Below are positions 54,749 to 62,343 of a DNA stretch of 64,000 bases, in pieces; position 1 is the first letter of the stretch; every line of letters begins with the position of its first letter. This stretch comes from Desulfobacterales bacterium (lineage in GTDB: Bacteria; Desulfobacterota; Desulfobacteria; Desulfobacterales; Desulfosarcinaceae). The translations under genes and the position numbers were made by a program. The notes under the pieces were generated by a model, which searched no databases, was not told where the DNA came from, and saw only the letters and a list, made by a program, of their open reading frames with translations. The DNA is taken from NCBI GenBank assembly GCA_016218685.1, contig JACRDD010000041.1, positions 20,791-84,790 on the forward strand. Direction: 5' to 3'.

Positions 54749-55558
54749 GTGGCGCTTGAACCAATCGATCTGAACGATCTGCGCAAAGCAAAAATGCTGC
54801 TCGAGAATCCCGGGATTGCGGCCAAGATCACCCACATGCTGGGAATGCCCATCGAAAAGGGGTTCGCACTGCTGCCGAAAACCTGGCATGCCAAAGTGGT
54901 CGAGATCACCCAGGCGGCATTGCTCAAAGCGTTTCGGGTGGCGGTCGTTACCTTGAAAGATGTCCCGGGACAGGCGGCTTCCAACCACTGGCATAAAATC
55001 GCCGTGGCCACCGCCGGCGGCCTCGGAGGCTTCTTCGGCCTGACCGCGATCGCCTTGGAATTGCCCATTTCCACGACGATCATGCTGCGTTCCATCGCCG
55101 ATATCGCCCGGAGCGAAGGTGAACTGCTCGGCGATTTCGCCGCACATATCGCTTGCATCGAAGTATTTGCCCTGGGCGGCCCCCCGAGGCGGCAGGAAGG
55201 CGCCGAAACCGGCTATTTTGCCACCCGCATGGCTTTGGCCCGATCCATCGGCGAAGCGGCCGAATATCTGGCCCAAAAGGGTTTGAGCGAAGAAGGCGCG
55301 CCCGCCCTGGTGCGCCTGATGATCAAGATCGCCGAACGCTTCAGCCTGCAAGTCTCCGAAAAAGCGGCGGCGCAAGCCATCCCGGCCATCGGCGCCGCGG
55401 GCGGCGCACTGATCAACGCCCTTTTCATCGACCACTTCCAAGAGATGGCCCGCGGCCACTTCATCGTGCGGCGCCTCGAAAGAAAGTACGGCCGGGAGCC
55501 GGTAAGGGCCGCTTACGAAAGCATCCCAACGCGCGGCGCCGGTCCGGCCGATGGATAA
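54749..55558 (+). CDS. EcsC-family protein
   Basis: A protein of 269 residues from the GTG at 54749, placed after CAGGAGGGGGTC; the open frame extends upstream across the TraB gene's promoter but has no support. It matches the EcsC family: a helical start (EPIDLNDLRKAKMLLENPG), then the hydrophobic hallmark block VATAGGLGGFFGLTAIALELPISTTIMLRSI (quoted in part) near residues 88-118, with DIARSEGE after it. A second hydrophobic run, AAGGALINALFIDHFQEMA, lies near 230. Function of the family is poorly defined; membrane association is likely. Confidence 0.85.
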   Translation: MALEPIDLNDLRKAKMLLENPGIAAKITHMLGMPIEKGFALLPKTWHAKVVEITQAALLKAFRVAVVTLKDVPGQAASNHWHKIAVATAGGLGGFFGLTAIALELPISTTIMLRSIADIARSEGELLGDFAAHIACIEVFALGGPPRRQEGAETGYFATRMALARSIGEAAEYLAQKGLSEEGAPALVRLMIKIAERFSLQVSEKAAAQAIPAIGAAGGALINALFIDHFQEMARGHFIVRRLERKYGREPVRAAYESIPTRGAGPADG

Positions 55559-55588
55559 CTTCGCGCCCAATGGCCGGCGCCATCCGAG

Positions 55589-56185
55589 CTAGAGCATTTG
55601 AATGATTCTCTTCTGGAAATCGGCGAGCACTTCGTCGAGCGCCAATTCTTCCGGATCGAGGATGACCGTAAACAGCGACATGCCTTCCAGGAAGGCGACG
55701 ACGGCCGTGCCGATACGCCTGGCCACGGCCGGGTCCCGGACCACCCGGTTCAAAAGGCCGGTCACCCACGCCATCCACTCGCGATAGGCCAGGCGCACCT
55801 TTTCGCGGACATCCGGGTTGTACGACGCGATTTCCCAAATTTCGACGAACACCTTGGACAGGCGACGGTTCAGCGTAATCCGTTCGTTCATGGTCTGGAA
55901 AAACCATTCCAGCAGATGCTTTTCATCCGGGTCCTCGGCGGCCTTCTCCGCCAGCAAGGTCTCGAAGGTCGCCTTGTAGTGGAGAATGACGAAATCGATA
56001 TAATTGATCAGGATGTCTTCCTTGCTCTTGAAATAGTAATGCAGCAGACCATGATTCACCTCCGCGGCCCGGGCGATATCCTTGATCGAGGTCTGATCGA
56101 ACGATTTTTCCTGAAGGCACAGGTTCAAGGCCTCCATGATGCGGATGCGCTTTTCTTCCTGAACGTTTTTACGGCCCATGTTCAT
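55589..56185 (-). CDS. TetR-family transcriptional regulator
   Basis: A 198-residue regulator. The helix-turn-helix reads SIKDIARAAEVNHGLLHYYF with KSKEDIL after it, at residues about 33-60; the rest is an all-helical ligand pocket of unknown specificity. It is divergent from the FAD oxidoreductase gene, and a strong promoter with a possible operator lies between them, so it probably controls that gene. The first ATG at 56185 and the third codon ATG are both possible starts. It is convergent with EcsC. Confidence 0.92.
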   Translation of the reverse strand: MNMGRKNVQEEKRIRIMEALNLCLQEKSFDQTSIKDIARAAEVNHGLLHYYFKSKEDILINYIDFVILHYKATFETLLAEKAAEDPDEKHLLEWFFQTMNERITLNRRLSKVFVEIWEIASYNPDVREKVRLAYREWMAWVTGLLNRVVRDPAVARRIGTAVVAFLEGMSLFTVILDPEELALDEVLADFQKRIIQML

Positions 56186-56278
56186 TCACCTTTGTCGCGG
56201 CGGACGCGAACGCCCCTGTCCTGGAAAACAGAACTCTCTTATCATTTACCGGCCGCCTTGCGATCAAAAAATTGCGCA

Positions 56279-56325
56279 TTGACAATCGGGCGCGGATTAT
56301 TTATTTATTAGTCAACCAACCAATT
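56279..56325 (+). promoter_or_regulatory. Promoter between TetR regulator and FAD oxidoreductase, with possible operator
   Basis: TTGACA at 56279-56284 and TATTTA at 56302-56307 have a 17-bp spacer and read toward the oxidoreductase. Immediately downstream, TTAGTCAACCAACCAATTT (about 56308-56326) covers the start site. It is repetitive and only partly palindromic, so it is a candidate rather than a proven TetR operator. Confidence 0.65.
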
Positions 56326-56373
56326 TAAACGGTCCACAGTTGCCCTCCCCAATCCTTTTCCAGGAGACCGCCC

Positions 56374-57705
56374 ATGACCGATTACCGTTCAAAAAGCTGG
56401 TGGCTCGAATCGCTGCCCGCGCCGATCACGCCCAACCCGAACCTGCAAGGCACCCAGACCGCGGATGTCACCATTATCGGCGGCGGATACACGGGCCTTT
56501 CCGCGGGCTATCATCTCAAGCAGCTCAACCCCGGCCTGGAGGTGCGCCTGATCGAATCGGATGTCTGCGGCTATGGCGCTTCGGGACGCAACGGCGGTTT
56601 TTCCATGACCCTGTTCGGCCTGACCAAGGGCATCACCCAATTCCGCTTCGACGACCGCAAGGCCCGGGCCGCCCACCTCTACATGGAAAACGCCGTGGAC
56701 TACCTCCACGAGGTGATCACCCAAAACGGCATCGACTGCGACTATGAACGCAGCGGCTACCTGTTGGTGGGCAACAGCCCGGCCCAGGTTCGGCGCATCG
56801 AACACGACTTTAAGATCATGGCCCAATGGGGCCTGGGGGGCGTGGAGCGCTGGGACCGCTCGCGGCTGGCAGCGGAATTCGCTACCGAGGCCTACCAGTT
56901 GGGATGGTTCGAGCCGCGCTGCGGCATCCTCAACCCGGCCAAACTGGCCCGTGGGCTGAAACGGCTGGCCGAGGAGCAGGGGGTTCAGATCTACGAACAA
57001 TCGCCGGTGGTGCGTTTCGGGCGCAACGGCGCGTCCGGATTCAGGGTCGAGACGGAGCACGGCCGGATCGACAGCGACTATCTGGTGCTGGCCACCAATG
57101 CCTACTCCATCCTGTTCCCGGAGCTCAAACGGCTCCAGTACCCGGCCTTTACCCATATCGTGCTGAGCGAGCCGCTGTCGCCGCGGCAGTATGACGCCAT
57201 CGGCTGGAAGTGCCGCGCGGGCATCGAGGACGCCCGCGACCTGATCCATTACTATCGGCTCACGGCCGACCACCGCATCGTCATGGGCGGCGGCGACGTC
57301 TCCGTCGGCTACGCCGCGAACCTGGACAAGGATCTGAATGCCACGACCTTTGCCCATCTCGAAAAGCATGTGGTCGACATCTTTCCCCAACTCAAGGATC
57401 TGCGCTTTACCCACCGCTGGGGCGGCCCCGTGTCGGTCACCCTGGACATGGCGCCGGCGATCGGTTATCTGGGCGAAGACAAGAAGGCCATCTTCGCCAT
57501 GGGCTGCATCGGCCACGGCGTATCCATGACCACCCTCAACGGCCGCACCATCGCCGAACTGGTCCTTGGGCAACAGACCGAGCGCACCGAGATGTTCTTC
57601 GTCGGCCGCAAGATCTTCCCCTGGCCGCCCGAACCGATCAGCTACGGGCTCGTGCAGGCCATCCGGGGCTACATGAAGATCGAGGACTGCCTCTATTACA
57701 AATAG
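56374..57705 (+). CDS. FAD-dependent amine/amino-acid oxidoreductase (DAO family)
   Basis: A flavoprotein of 443 residues with the dinucleotide-binding motif VTIIGGGYTGLSAGYHL near residue 32 and the DAO signature ESDVCGYGASGRNGGF near residue 62. Further family blocks are LVLATNAYS, RFTHRWGGPVSVTLDMAP near 346 and GCIGHGVSMTTLNGRTIAEL near 378. The pattern is closest to gamma-glutamylputrescine oxidase and OrdL-type enzymes, so the substrate may be a modified amine. It is divergent from and probably regulated by a TetR protein. The start follows CCAGGAGACCGCCC. No signal peptide. Confidence 0.9.
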   Translation: MTDYRSKSWWLESLPAPITPNPNLQGTQTADVTIIGGGYTGLSAGYHLKQLNPGLEVRLIESDVCGYGASGRNGGFSMTLFGLTKGITQFRFDDRKARAAHLYMENAVDYLHEVITQNGIDCDYERSGYLLVGNSPAQVRRIEHDFKIMAQWGLGGVERWDRSRLAAEFATEAYQLGWFEPRCGILNPAKLARGLKRLAEEQGVQIYEQSPVVRFGRNGASGFRVETEHGRIDSDYLVLATNAYSILFPELKRLQYPAFTHIVLSEPLSPRQYDAIGWKCRAGIEDARDLIHYYRLTADHRIVMGGGDVSVGYAANLDKDLNATTFAHLEKHVVDIFPQLKDLRFTHRWGGPVSVTLDMAPAIGYLGEDKKAIFAMGCIGHGVSMTTLNGRTIAELVLGQQTERTEMFFVGRKIFPWPPEPISYGLVQAIRGYMKIEDCLYYK

Positions 57706-57735
57706 GGCCCCGCTCCCCATCGGCCGCCCGGAACA

Positions 57736-57777
57736 CATTGACACGCCATCTTGCCTTGGACTAATTTGCCTTCAGCT
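57736..57777 (+). repeat. 42-bp dispersed repeat, copy A
   Basis: CATTGACAC, then GCCTTGGACTA, TTGCC and TCAGCT in fixed spacing recur at 60037-60078. By eye 34 of 42 positions match. Both copies are intergenic and include TTGACA, so they may be promoter-related. It lies 84 bp before the GDPD lipoprotein start. Confidence 0.65.
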
Positions 57778-57860
57778 TTAGCGTGAAGCGCATGGGCCGC
57801 CGTGTCCCGGCAGGCCGTATTCATGCGGCTGATCGAATGCATTGTTGGCTGGTGGCGATC

Positions 57861-58763
57861 ATGAACCCCAAATGCCGTGCCCTAACCCTCGCCCTCGCGG
57901 CGATCCTATCCGCGCTGCCGGCCGCCGGCTGCGCCCTGCCGGCGCACACCAAGCGCCTGGATACCCTGCTGGCCCAGGAGGCGGTCTATCCCGGCGGCCG
58001 CTACGACTACCGCTGCACGGCCGGCGCCCATCGCGGGGCATCCGTCGAATACCGGGAGAACACTGTGGCGGCCCTGAAGGCCGCCGATGCCGATCCCAAG
58101 TACGCTTTCATCGAGTTCGACGTGCAATACGCCAGGGACCGAAGGATCGTGGTCTATCATGACCTTCGGATGCTGCGCCTGTTCGGCAACCTGAAAACCA
58201 TCGGCGCTACGGATTTTGCCGAACTGGTGGAGATCACCCGCGGAGAGATCGCCGCCTACGACGAGGTCATCGGCCGCCTGGAGAAGAGAATCAACATCGA
58301 GATCAAATCCCGGGGAGACCTTCGGGCAGACGAGCGTCTGGTGGACGAAATCGTCGCCGACATCCGGGCCCGCAAGCGCGCGAACGACCTGTTGATCAGC
58401 TCCATTTCAGGGGATGTGATCCGGTATGTAAAGGACAAATATCCCGAAATCCCCACCGGGCAGATCTTCTGGCTGAAATCCTCGACCTACCTGCCCTTCG
58501 ACGCCTTGACCCAGAAGCTATTCGCGGACGCGGAGGCCACCGGGGCGGACTATCTCATGCTGCATATCGCCAACCTGCACAACATCGACGCCTTGCTCAG
58601 GTACAAACCCAAGGGCAAAACGATTGTGTTTTGGGATTTCGACGACACCATGTATATTGTGCACAAGGATCTTTCGGATCGGCTCTGGGGGGATTCCGGG
58701 GTCAAGGCCTTTTTCCAGCTCCTGCGCTATAAGCTGAGCTGGGAAGCAAACGCGGATCGGTGA
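57861..58763 (+). CDS. Glycerophosphodiester phosphodiesterase-like lipoprotein
   Basis: A protein of 300 residues from the ATG at 57861; an earlier in-frame start at 57783 would precede the signal unnaturally. The signal ends in a lipobox LPAAGC near residue 24. The GDPD fold follows: AHRGASVEYRENTVAALKAA, with the catalytic His and metal-ligand Glu, then IEFDVQYARDRRIVVYHD with Glu, Asp and the second catalytic His, and INIEIKS as the later Glu strand. The usual domain is complete, so hydrolysis of glycerophosphodiesters in the periplasm is plausible. The C-terminal 100 residues (KTIVFWDFDDTMYIVHKDL) differ from typical GDPD. Confidence 0.82.
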   Translation: MNPKCRALTLALAAILSALPAAGCALPAHTKRLDTLLAQEAVYPGGRYDYRCTAGAHRGASVEYRENTVAALKAADADPKYAFIEFDVQYARDRRIVVYHDLRMLRLFGNLKTIGATDFAELVEITRGEIAAYDEVIGRLEKRINIEIKSRGDLRADERLVDEIVADIRARKRANDLLISSISGDVIRYVKDKYPEIPTGQIFWLKSSTYLPFDALTQKLFADAEATGADYLMLHIANLHNIDALLRYKPKGKTIVFWDFDDTMYIVHKDLSDRLWGDSGVKAFFQLLRYKLSWEANADR

Positions 58764-58782
58764 GGGAGAAGGAGTCGGGCGT

Positions 58783-59379
58783 ATGAAAAAATGGATTGCG
58801 CTCTTAGGCATCGGCCTTTTATTGGCCGTCGGATGCACCAAGCAACAGGCCAAGCAGGCCGGCGAAGGGGCCACCATGGGCGCGGTGGTGGGAGCGGTGG
58901 GCGGCCTGGTCACCGGCCTGGTGTTCGGCGGCAACCCCATTGAAAGCGCGGCCGCCGGCGCGGTGTTCGGCGCGAGCACGGGCGCCACGGCCGGGGCCAT
59001 CAGCGGCGCCCAGCAGGAGAGCGCCCAAAAAGAGCAGCAGCGCGCCAAGGGCGAGGAGTTCAGAAAAAAGTTCGGCGACGATGCCTATAACGGGGCCGTG
59101 GCCCTGGCCCAATGCAAGCATGAAGTGGCCCTGGCCAATGCCGCCATCGTCTCCAAGGACGCGGACAAGGACAAAGCCCTGGCCGGCTTGTGGCTGGAAG
59201 TGTTGAGCCACGCGGACAACAAGCAGGAAGAGCAGGCCCGGGCCCTGTTTCCCGCGGTGGTGGAAAAAGACCCCGAAGTAAAAACGGAAGTCCAGGCCGA
59301 AGAGAAGATGCGCCGCGCCCTGCAAAAGCTGATGGAGATCCGGGCGGAGAATGGCTTGCCCCAGGTGTGCGGTCAATAG
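58783..59379 (+). CDS. Glycine-zipper lipoprotein
   Basis: A protein of 198 residues with a lipoprotein signal (LLLAVGC near residue 18). Residues 28-75 are a glycine-zipper membrane segment: GATMGAVVGAVGGLVTGLVF, then SAAAGAVFGASTGATAGAI. This is typical of outer-membrane-associated lipoproteins. The second half is charged and helical, with two isolated cysteines (AQCKHE, QVCGQ). It follows the GDPD lipoprotein by 19 bp on the same strand, so both may serve the envelope. Confidence 0.85.
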   Translation: MKKWIALLGIGLLLAVGCTKQQAKQAGEGATMGAVVGAVGGLVTGLVFGGNPIESAAAGAVFGASTGATAGAISGAQQESAQKEQQRAKGEEFRKKFGDDAYNGAVALAQCKHEVALANAAIVSKDADKDKALAGLWLEVLSHADNKQEEQARALFPAVVEKDPEVKTEVQAEEKMRRALQKLMEIRAENGLPQVCGQ

Positions 59380-59439
59380 CCGCCGCCCGATCTTCCATTC
59401 GCCCGGCTGAAGCCGCTGGAGATCAAGGCATAGGAAACG

Positions 59440-59916
59440 ATGGCCACCGAAATTGAACGTAAATTCCTGGTGACCGGCGCCCAATGGCGCCAGGCCCCGG
59501 GGACCCGAATCTGCCAGGGCTATCTGAACCGCGACAAAGAGCGGACGGTCCGGGTGCGCATCGCCGGCGACGCCGCCTATCTGACCATCAAGGGGGTTTC
59601 GCGCGGCGCCGCGCGCCTGGAGTTCGAATACCCCATTCCACTGGCCGATGCCGAAGCGCTGCTGAAGCTGTGCGACGGCCCCGTCGTCCGGAAGATCCGC
59701 CACACCCTCGCATACAAAGGCTTCACCTGGGAAGTGGACGAGTTTCTGGAAGATAACGCCGGCCTGGTCGTCGCCGAAATCGAACTCCCCGCCGAAGACC
59801 AGCCCTTCGAACGCCCCGCCTGGATCGGCCGCGAAGTGACCCACGACCCGCGCTACTTCAACGCCAACCTCGCGGTGCACCCCTACCACGAATGGCGCAC
59901 CGAGGCAGAGGCCTGA
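59440..59916 (+). CDS. CYTH-domain protein (triphosphate tunnel enzyme)
   Basis: A protein of 158 residues that opens with the diagnostic EIERKFLV (ExExK). It continues with GYLNRDKERTVRVRIAGDAAYLTIK, quoted here as RTVRVRIAGDAAYLTIK, then ARLEFEYPIPLADAEALL, and in the second half VDEFLEDNAGLVVAEIELP. These alternating basic and acidic residues line the triphosphate tunnel. Short proteins of this type are usually inorganic triphosphatases, less often adenylate cyclases. It starts after TAGGAAACG. Confidence 0.92.
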   Translation: MATEIERKFLVTGAQWRQAPGTRICQGYLNRDKERTVRVRIAGDAAYLTIKGVSRGAARLEFEYPIPLADAEALLKLCDGPVVRKIRHTLAYKGFTWEVDEFLEDNAGLVVAEIELPAEDQPFERPAWIGREVTHDPRYFNANLAVHPYHEWRTEAEA

Positions 59917-59920
59917 CCAA

Positions 59921-59969
59921 GACCCAATCCCCCTTGGGTCACCCACCGGAGCGCCAACCCCTTTCGGGT
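59921..59969. repeat. Two adjacent hairpins, REP-like
   Basis: GACCCAA/TTGGGTC (59921-59927 with 59934-59940) and CAACCC/GGGTTG (59953-59958 with 59964-59969) form two small stems just after the CYTH stop. The second is bordered by GCCCCTAC, recalling the GTAGGGGC edges of the paired repeat at 20264. Either may also act in transcript ending; no T-run is present. Confidence 0.5.
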
Positions 59970-60036
59970 TGCCCCTACCTTATATGTACAGCGTAGCGAC
60001 GCCACCAAAGCCTCCTCCGAAGACCCGAAAGTACCG

Positions 60037-60078
60037 CATTGACACACAACCCCGCCTTGGACTACCTTGCCCTCAGCT
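60037..60078 (+). repeat. 42-bp dispersed repeat, copy B
   Basis: Same length and order of conserved blocks as copy A at 57736-57777. The short frame that starts at its TTG is probably not a gene. It sits at the edge of the cassette region. Confidence 0.65.
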
Positions 60079-60157
60079 CCCGATTACATAAAACGATCCA
60101 AAACAACCCAAACAAATTATCCAGCGTTTTGAAGTTATACGGTCGGGTGCCGGTTAC

Positions 60158-60185
60158 GAAATGCAATTTATCCAGATTGCATTTC
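60158..60185. repeat. Perfect 10-bp inverted repeat
   Basis: GAAATGCAAT (60158-60167) and ATTGCATTTC (60176-60185) pair across an 8-nt loop. It lies 138 bp before the HNH-NTase gene, in AT-rich DNA, and could be an operator or transcript hairpin. It lacks the bulged bases and core sites of an attC. Confidence 0.6.
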
Positions 60186-60322
60186 AGTCGTCTTCAAGGT
60201 CGGAATCGGTATATAGAAGGCTTTTTAGCCGTCTATTCCATTTTCGCAGTTAAGACGGTCGTAAAATAAGACGACATTTCGGCCGTATACGGCCTCGCAA
60301 CCTATTTCCGTGCGGATGCTCC

Positions 60323-61723
60323 ATGTCGGCAACCAGAAAATCAATTCCGCTTAATACTGCGCGTCAGCTATGGGCACAGTGCGGAGGGTTTTGCCAGAAT
60401 CCTTCCTGCAACAAGCCACTCTTCCTGCACATCGGAGAGGACTCCGTCAGCATTGCGAATGTTGCCCACATCATTGGCCACGCAAGTTCTGGGCCACGAA
60501 GCGATCACGAACTTGCGGAATACATTGACACAGACGGGGTTGGCAACCTCATCATGCTTTGCCTTGACTGCCACAAGGTGGTCGATGAAATTGAGAAAGC
60601 CTTCACTGTCGAGGAAATTCACTCCTGGAAGGCCGTGCATGCACAAAGGATCAGGTCGCTCTTCTCCGTCCCAAGCATCAAAGACGAGCGCGAGTTGCTA
60701 GCAGAAGTAAATGATCTACTGGACATCAACGGTGCACTGTTTCGCGAGTGCGGACCGTACTCAGATCATGTTCTTGGTGGTCTTGGCGGCGATGGACTGA
60801 AGGTTTGGAAAAGGCGATGCCTTGACACCATCCTTCCCAACAACCAGCGAATCATTGCACTGATTGAGAACAACAAGAGAAACTTCCAATATCCGTGGGA
60901 CGTTTACCCTCAAATGCTTCAGTACAAGATTCACGCCGACGCATTTCAAGATAACTGCCTGGCCGACCAGAAGGTCAACGACTACAAACTCTTCCCTCGG
61001 GGTTTCGATCACTTCGTGAAGACAAAACTTGGAATTGATTCTCCGCCGCCCGAGACTGTGGCCCAAGAAGAGCTATTGTTCCGATACAATACGGTCACAA
61101 CATTTATCGAGCGTTTTCTCGCCAACCACAGTGCAATAGCCGAGCTTCAAGAGTTGAATCGCGCCACGATGTTGGTTCAACTCCGTGACGGACGAACTCT
61201 CAAGGTCTTTGTCACCAATACGTACTACTTTACCGACTACACGCTTGACCGAGTCCTTGAAGTTGATCCAGCAGTTGATGCAATAATCTGCTCCAGCCCG
61301 GCCGGACAGTATTCGGAATCCGCAAAGCGAGAGTGCATCGATCGCGGCATCGGCCTGTTTATGCTTGGTGAGTTTATGGGCGCCATCCTTAAATCTGGCG
61401 ACCAATACTTGAACTTTCTACTCAAGGCTGATCGCGAGTATCGAACAGATGGTCTGAAGCGAGTGTGCCAAGAGGCAGGGCCGCCAGAAAGAGTTCGGGT
61501 GTTTGTCTTTGGATCATTTATTCGGCGAAAGCTCTACCGAGACGTCGACCTAATGATTGTGCACGAGGAGCCAGCGAATATTGCCATGCTTAAGCTCTTC
61601 GAATCCGAACTTGAGCGGCAAACGCGGAAGCGCTTCGGTTTGCCAGACATTGCTGTTACGTCGACTCGGGAGTTCGCAACCTTGAAGCTGCAATACGACA
61701 ATCTTGCGCAGGTCTACCCTTGA
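60323..61723 (+). CDS. HNH endonuclease-nucleotidyltransferase fusion protein
   Basis: A 466-residue protein with two recognisable ends. Residues 17-90 are an HNH nuclease with its zinc knuckles: C24/C29 and C80/C83, the catalytic H49 in VAHIIGH, N75 and H84 (LCLDCHKVVDE). Residues about 385-466 are a small nucleotidyltransferase: FVFGSFIRRKLYRDVDLMIV has the GS-x8-DxD signature near residues 397-408. Between lie about 290 residues, including a strand-rich part (LKVFVTNTYYFTDYTL, VDAIICSSPAG) of Rossmann-like look. I know no named family with this order. It is the first cassette of an attC-bearing array, so a defence or toxin role is plausible but inferred. Confidence 0.82.
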   Translation: MSATRKSIPLNTARQLWAQCGGFCQNPSCNKPLFLHIGEDSVSIANVAHIIGHASSGPRSDHELAEYIDTDGVGNLIMLCLDCHKVVDEIEKAFTVEEIHSWKAVHAQRIRSLFSVPSIKDERELLAEVNDLLDINGALFRECGPYSDHVLGGLGGDGLKVWKRRCLDTILPNNQRIIALIENNKRNFQYPWDVYPQMLQYKIHADAFQDNCLADQKVNDYKLFPRGFDHFVKTKLGIDSPPPETVAQEELLFRYNTVTTFIERFLANHSAIAELQELNRATMLVQLRDGRTLKVFVTNTYYFTDYTLDRVLEVDPAVDAIICSSPAGQYSESAKRECIDRGIGLFMLGEFMGAILKSGDQYLNFLLKADREYRTDGLKRVCQEAGPPERVRVFVFGSFIRRKLYRDVDLMIVHEEPANIAMLKLFESELERQTRKRFGLPDIAVTSTREFATLKLQYDNLAQVYP

Positions 61724-61751
61724 CGGTAAGCGCAAGAGGGGCCGATGCGAG

Positions 61752-61817
61752 GCCGAACCCGGCAGTCGAGCGGACCTGAGCAAAAAGCAGCGCAGGTCGC
61801 TCACTTCTACGTTAGCG
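61752..61817 (+). repeat. Integron attC site 1
   Basis: A 66-bp imperfect palindrome 28 bp after the HNH-NTase stop. It opens with core site GCCGAAC (61752-61758) and ends with GTTAGCG (61811-61817). Inside, GAGCG-g-ACCTG pairs exactly with CAGGTCGCTC, leaving one extrahelical G, and an AAAAA loop caps the stem. The core GTT is canonical, though GTTAGCG departs from GTTRRRY at one base. The combination of bulged base, core pair and place between cassettes is characteristic of attC. Confidence 0.82.
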
Positions 61818-61836
61818 AAGGAATCACGAGCATACT

Positions 61837-62241
61837 TTGGAAATTATTTTTGAGATTTTGTTTCAGTTTATCGCAGAAATATTTCTTCAAATATTCGCAG
61901 AGGCTTTATTTGAACTTGGATTTTATAGTCTTGCAGAGGCTTTCAATAGAAAGCGGCAACGCAATCCGGTATTAGCGGCGATCGGCTATTTATTGTGGGG
62001 CGCTATCATTGGAGCAATTACGTTATTTATTTTTCCATCCTTAATGATAAAGAATCGAGTATTACGAGTTGCCAATTTATTCATAACGCCGGTTATTGCT
62101 GGAGCATTCATGTCATTGGTTGGTTCCTGGCGGAGTAAAAAGGATCAAGATCTTCTAAGAATAGATTCATTTTTCTATGCTGCATTGTTCGCTTTTGGTC
62201 TTGCTATGGTCAGATTCTTATGGGAATCATATTTTCGCTAA
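61837..62241 (+). CDS. Small membrane protein of unknown function (cassette gene)
   Basis: A protein of 134 residues from a TTG at 61837; GAAGGA lies about 14 bases upstream. Three to four hydrophobic helices are visible (FEILFQFIAEIFLQIFAEAL, AAIGYLLWGAIIGAITLFIF, ANLFITPVIAGAFMSLVG, and YAALFAFGLAMVRFLW). A conserved-looking middle RKRQRNPVLAAIGY recalls a common family of uncharacterised small inner-membrane proteins. It starts 20 bp after attC 1 and its stop lies inside the core site of attC 2, the usual cassette layout. Confidence 0.7.
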   Translation: MEIIFEILFQFIAEIFLQIFAEALFELGFYSLAEAFNRKRQRNPVLAAIGYLLWGAIIGAITLFIFPSLMIKNRVLRVANLFITPVIAGAFMSLVGSWRSKKDQDLLRIDSFFYAALFAFGLAMVRFLWESYFR

Positions 62242-62317
62242 CCAGCGCGTGTACTTGGACGCGCGGAAGATCGCCGCGCCAGTAACGCGCAACGTATATC
62301 GCATGTAGCTGTTGACG
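62236..62317 (+). repeat. Integron attC site 2
   Basis: An imperfect palindrome that begins with core CGCTAAC (62236-62242), overlapping the preceding stop codon, and ends at GTTGACG (62311-62317). GCGCGT (62245-62250) pairs with ACGCGC (62285-62290), and GCGCGG with CCGCGC inside, with bulged bases between. Core CGCTAAC is the exact complement of GTTAGCG at the end of attC 1, as expected when both came from one circular cassette. Confidence 0.72.
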
Positions 62318-62343
62318 TTATTTTCGAATAAAGAGAGGGAGCG

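Larger units (their letters stand above)
59917..60322. other. Intergenic transition region, 406 bp, into the low-GC cassette area
   Basis: This gap marks a compositional break: GC-rich genes end at 59916 and AT-richer DNA follows from about 60080. It contains two short hairpins (59921-59969), copy B of the 42-bp repeat (60037-60078), a 10-bp inverted repeat (60158-60185), and a TTCGGC at 60278-60283 that would match the partner expected for the first cassette's core site. No integrase gene or clear attI was recognised. Confidence 0.6.

Noticed and set aside
60039..60269. 76-codon frame before the HNH-NTase gene
   Set aside because: Begins at a TTG within a repeat, has no ribosome site, and its composition follows the repeat and inverted repeat it spans.
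60323..61723. CBASS operon
   Set aside because: No SAVED or other CBASS sensor is visible and no separate CD-NTase, Cap2 or Cap3 gene lies nearby; the NTase is a small C-terminal domain of the same chain.
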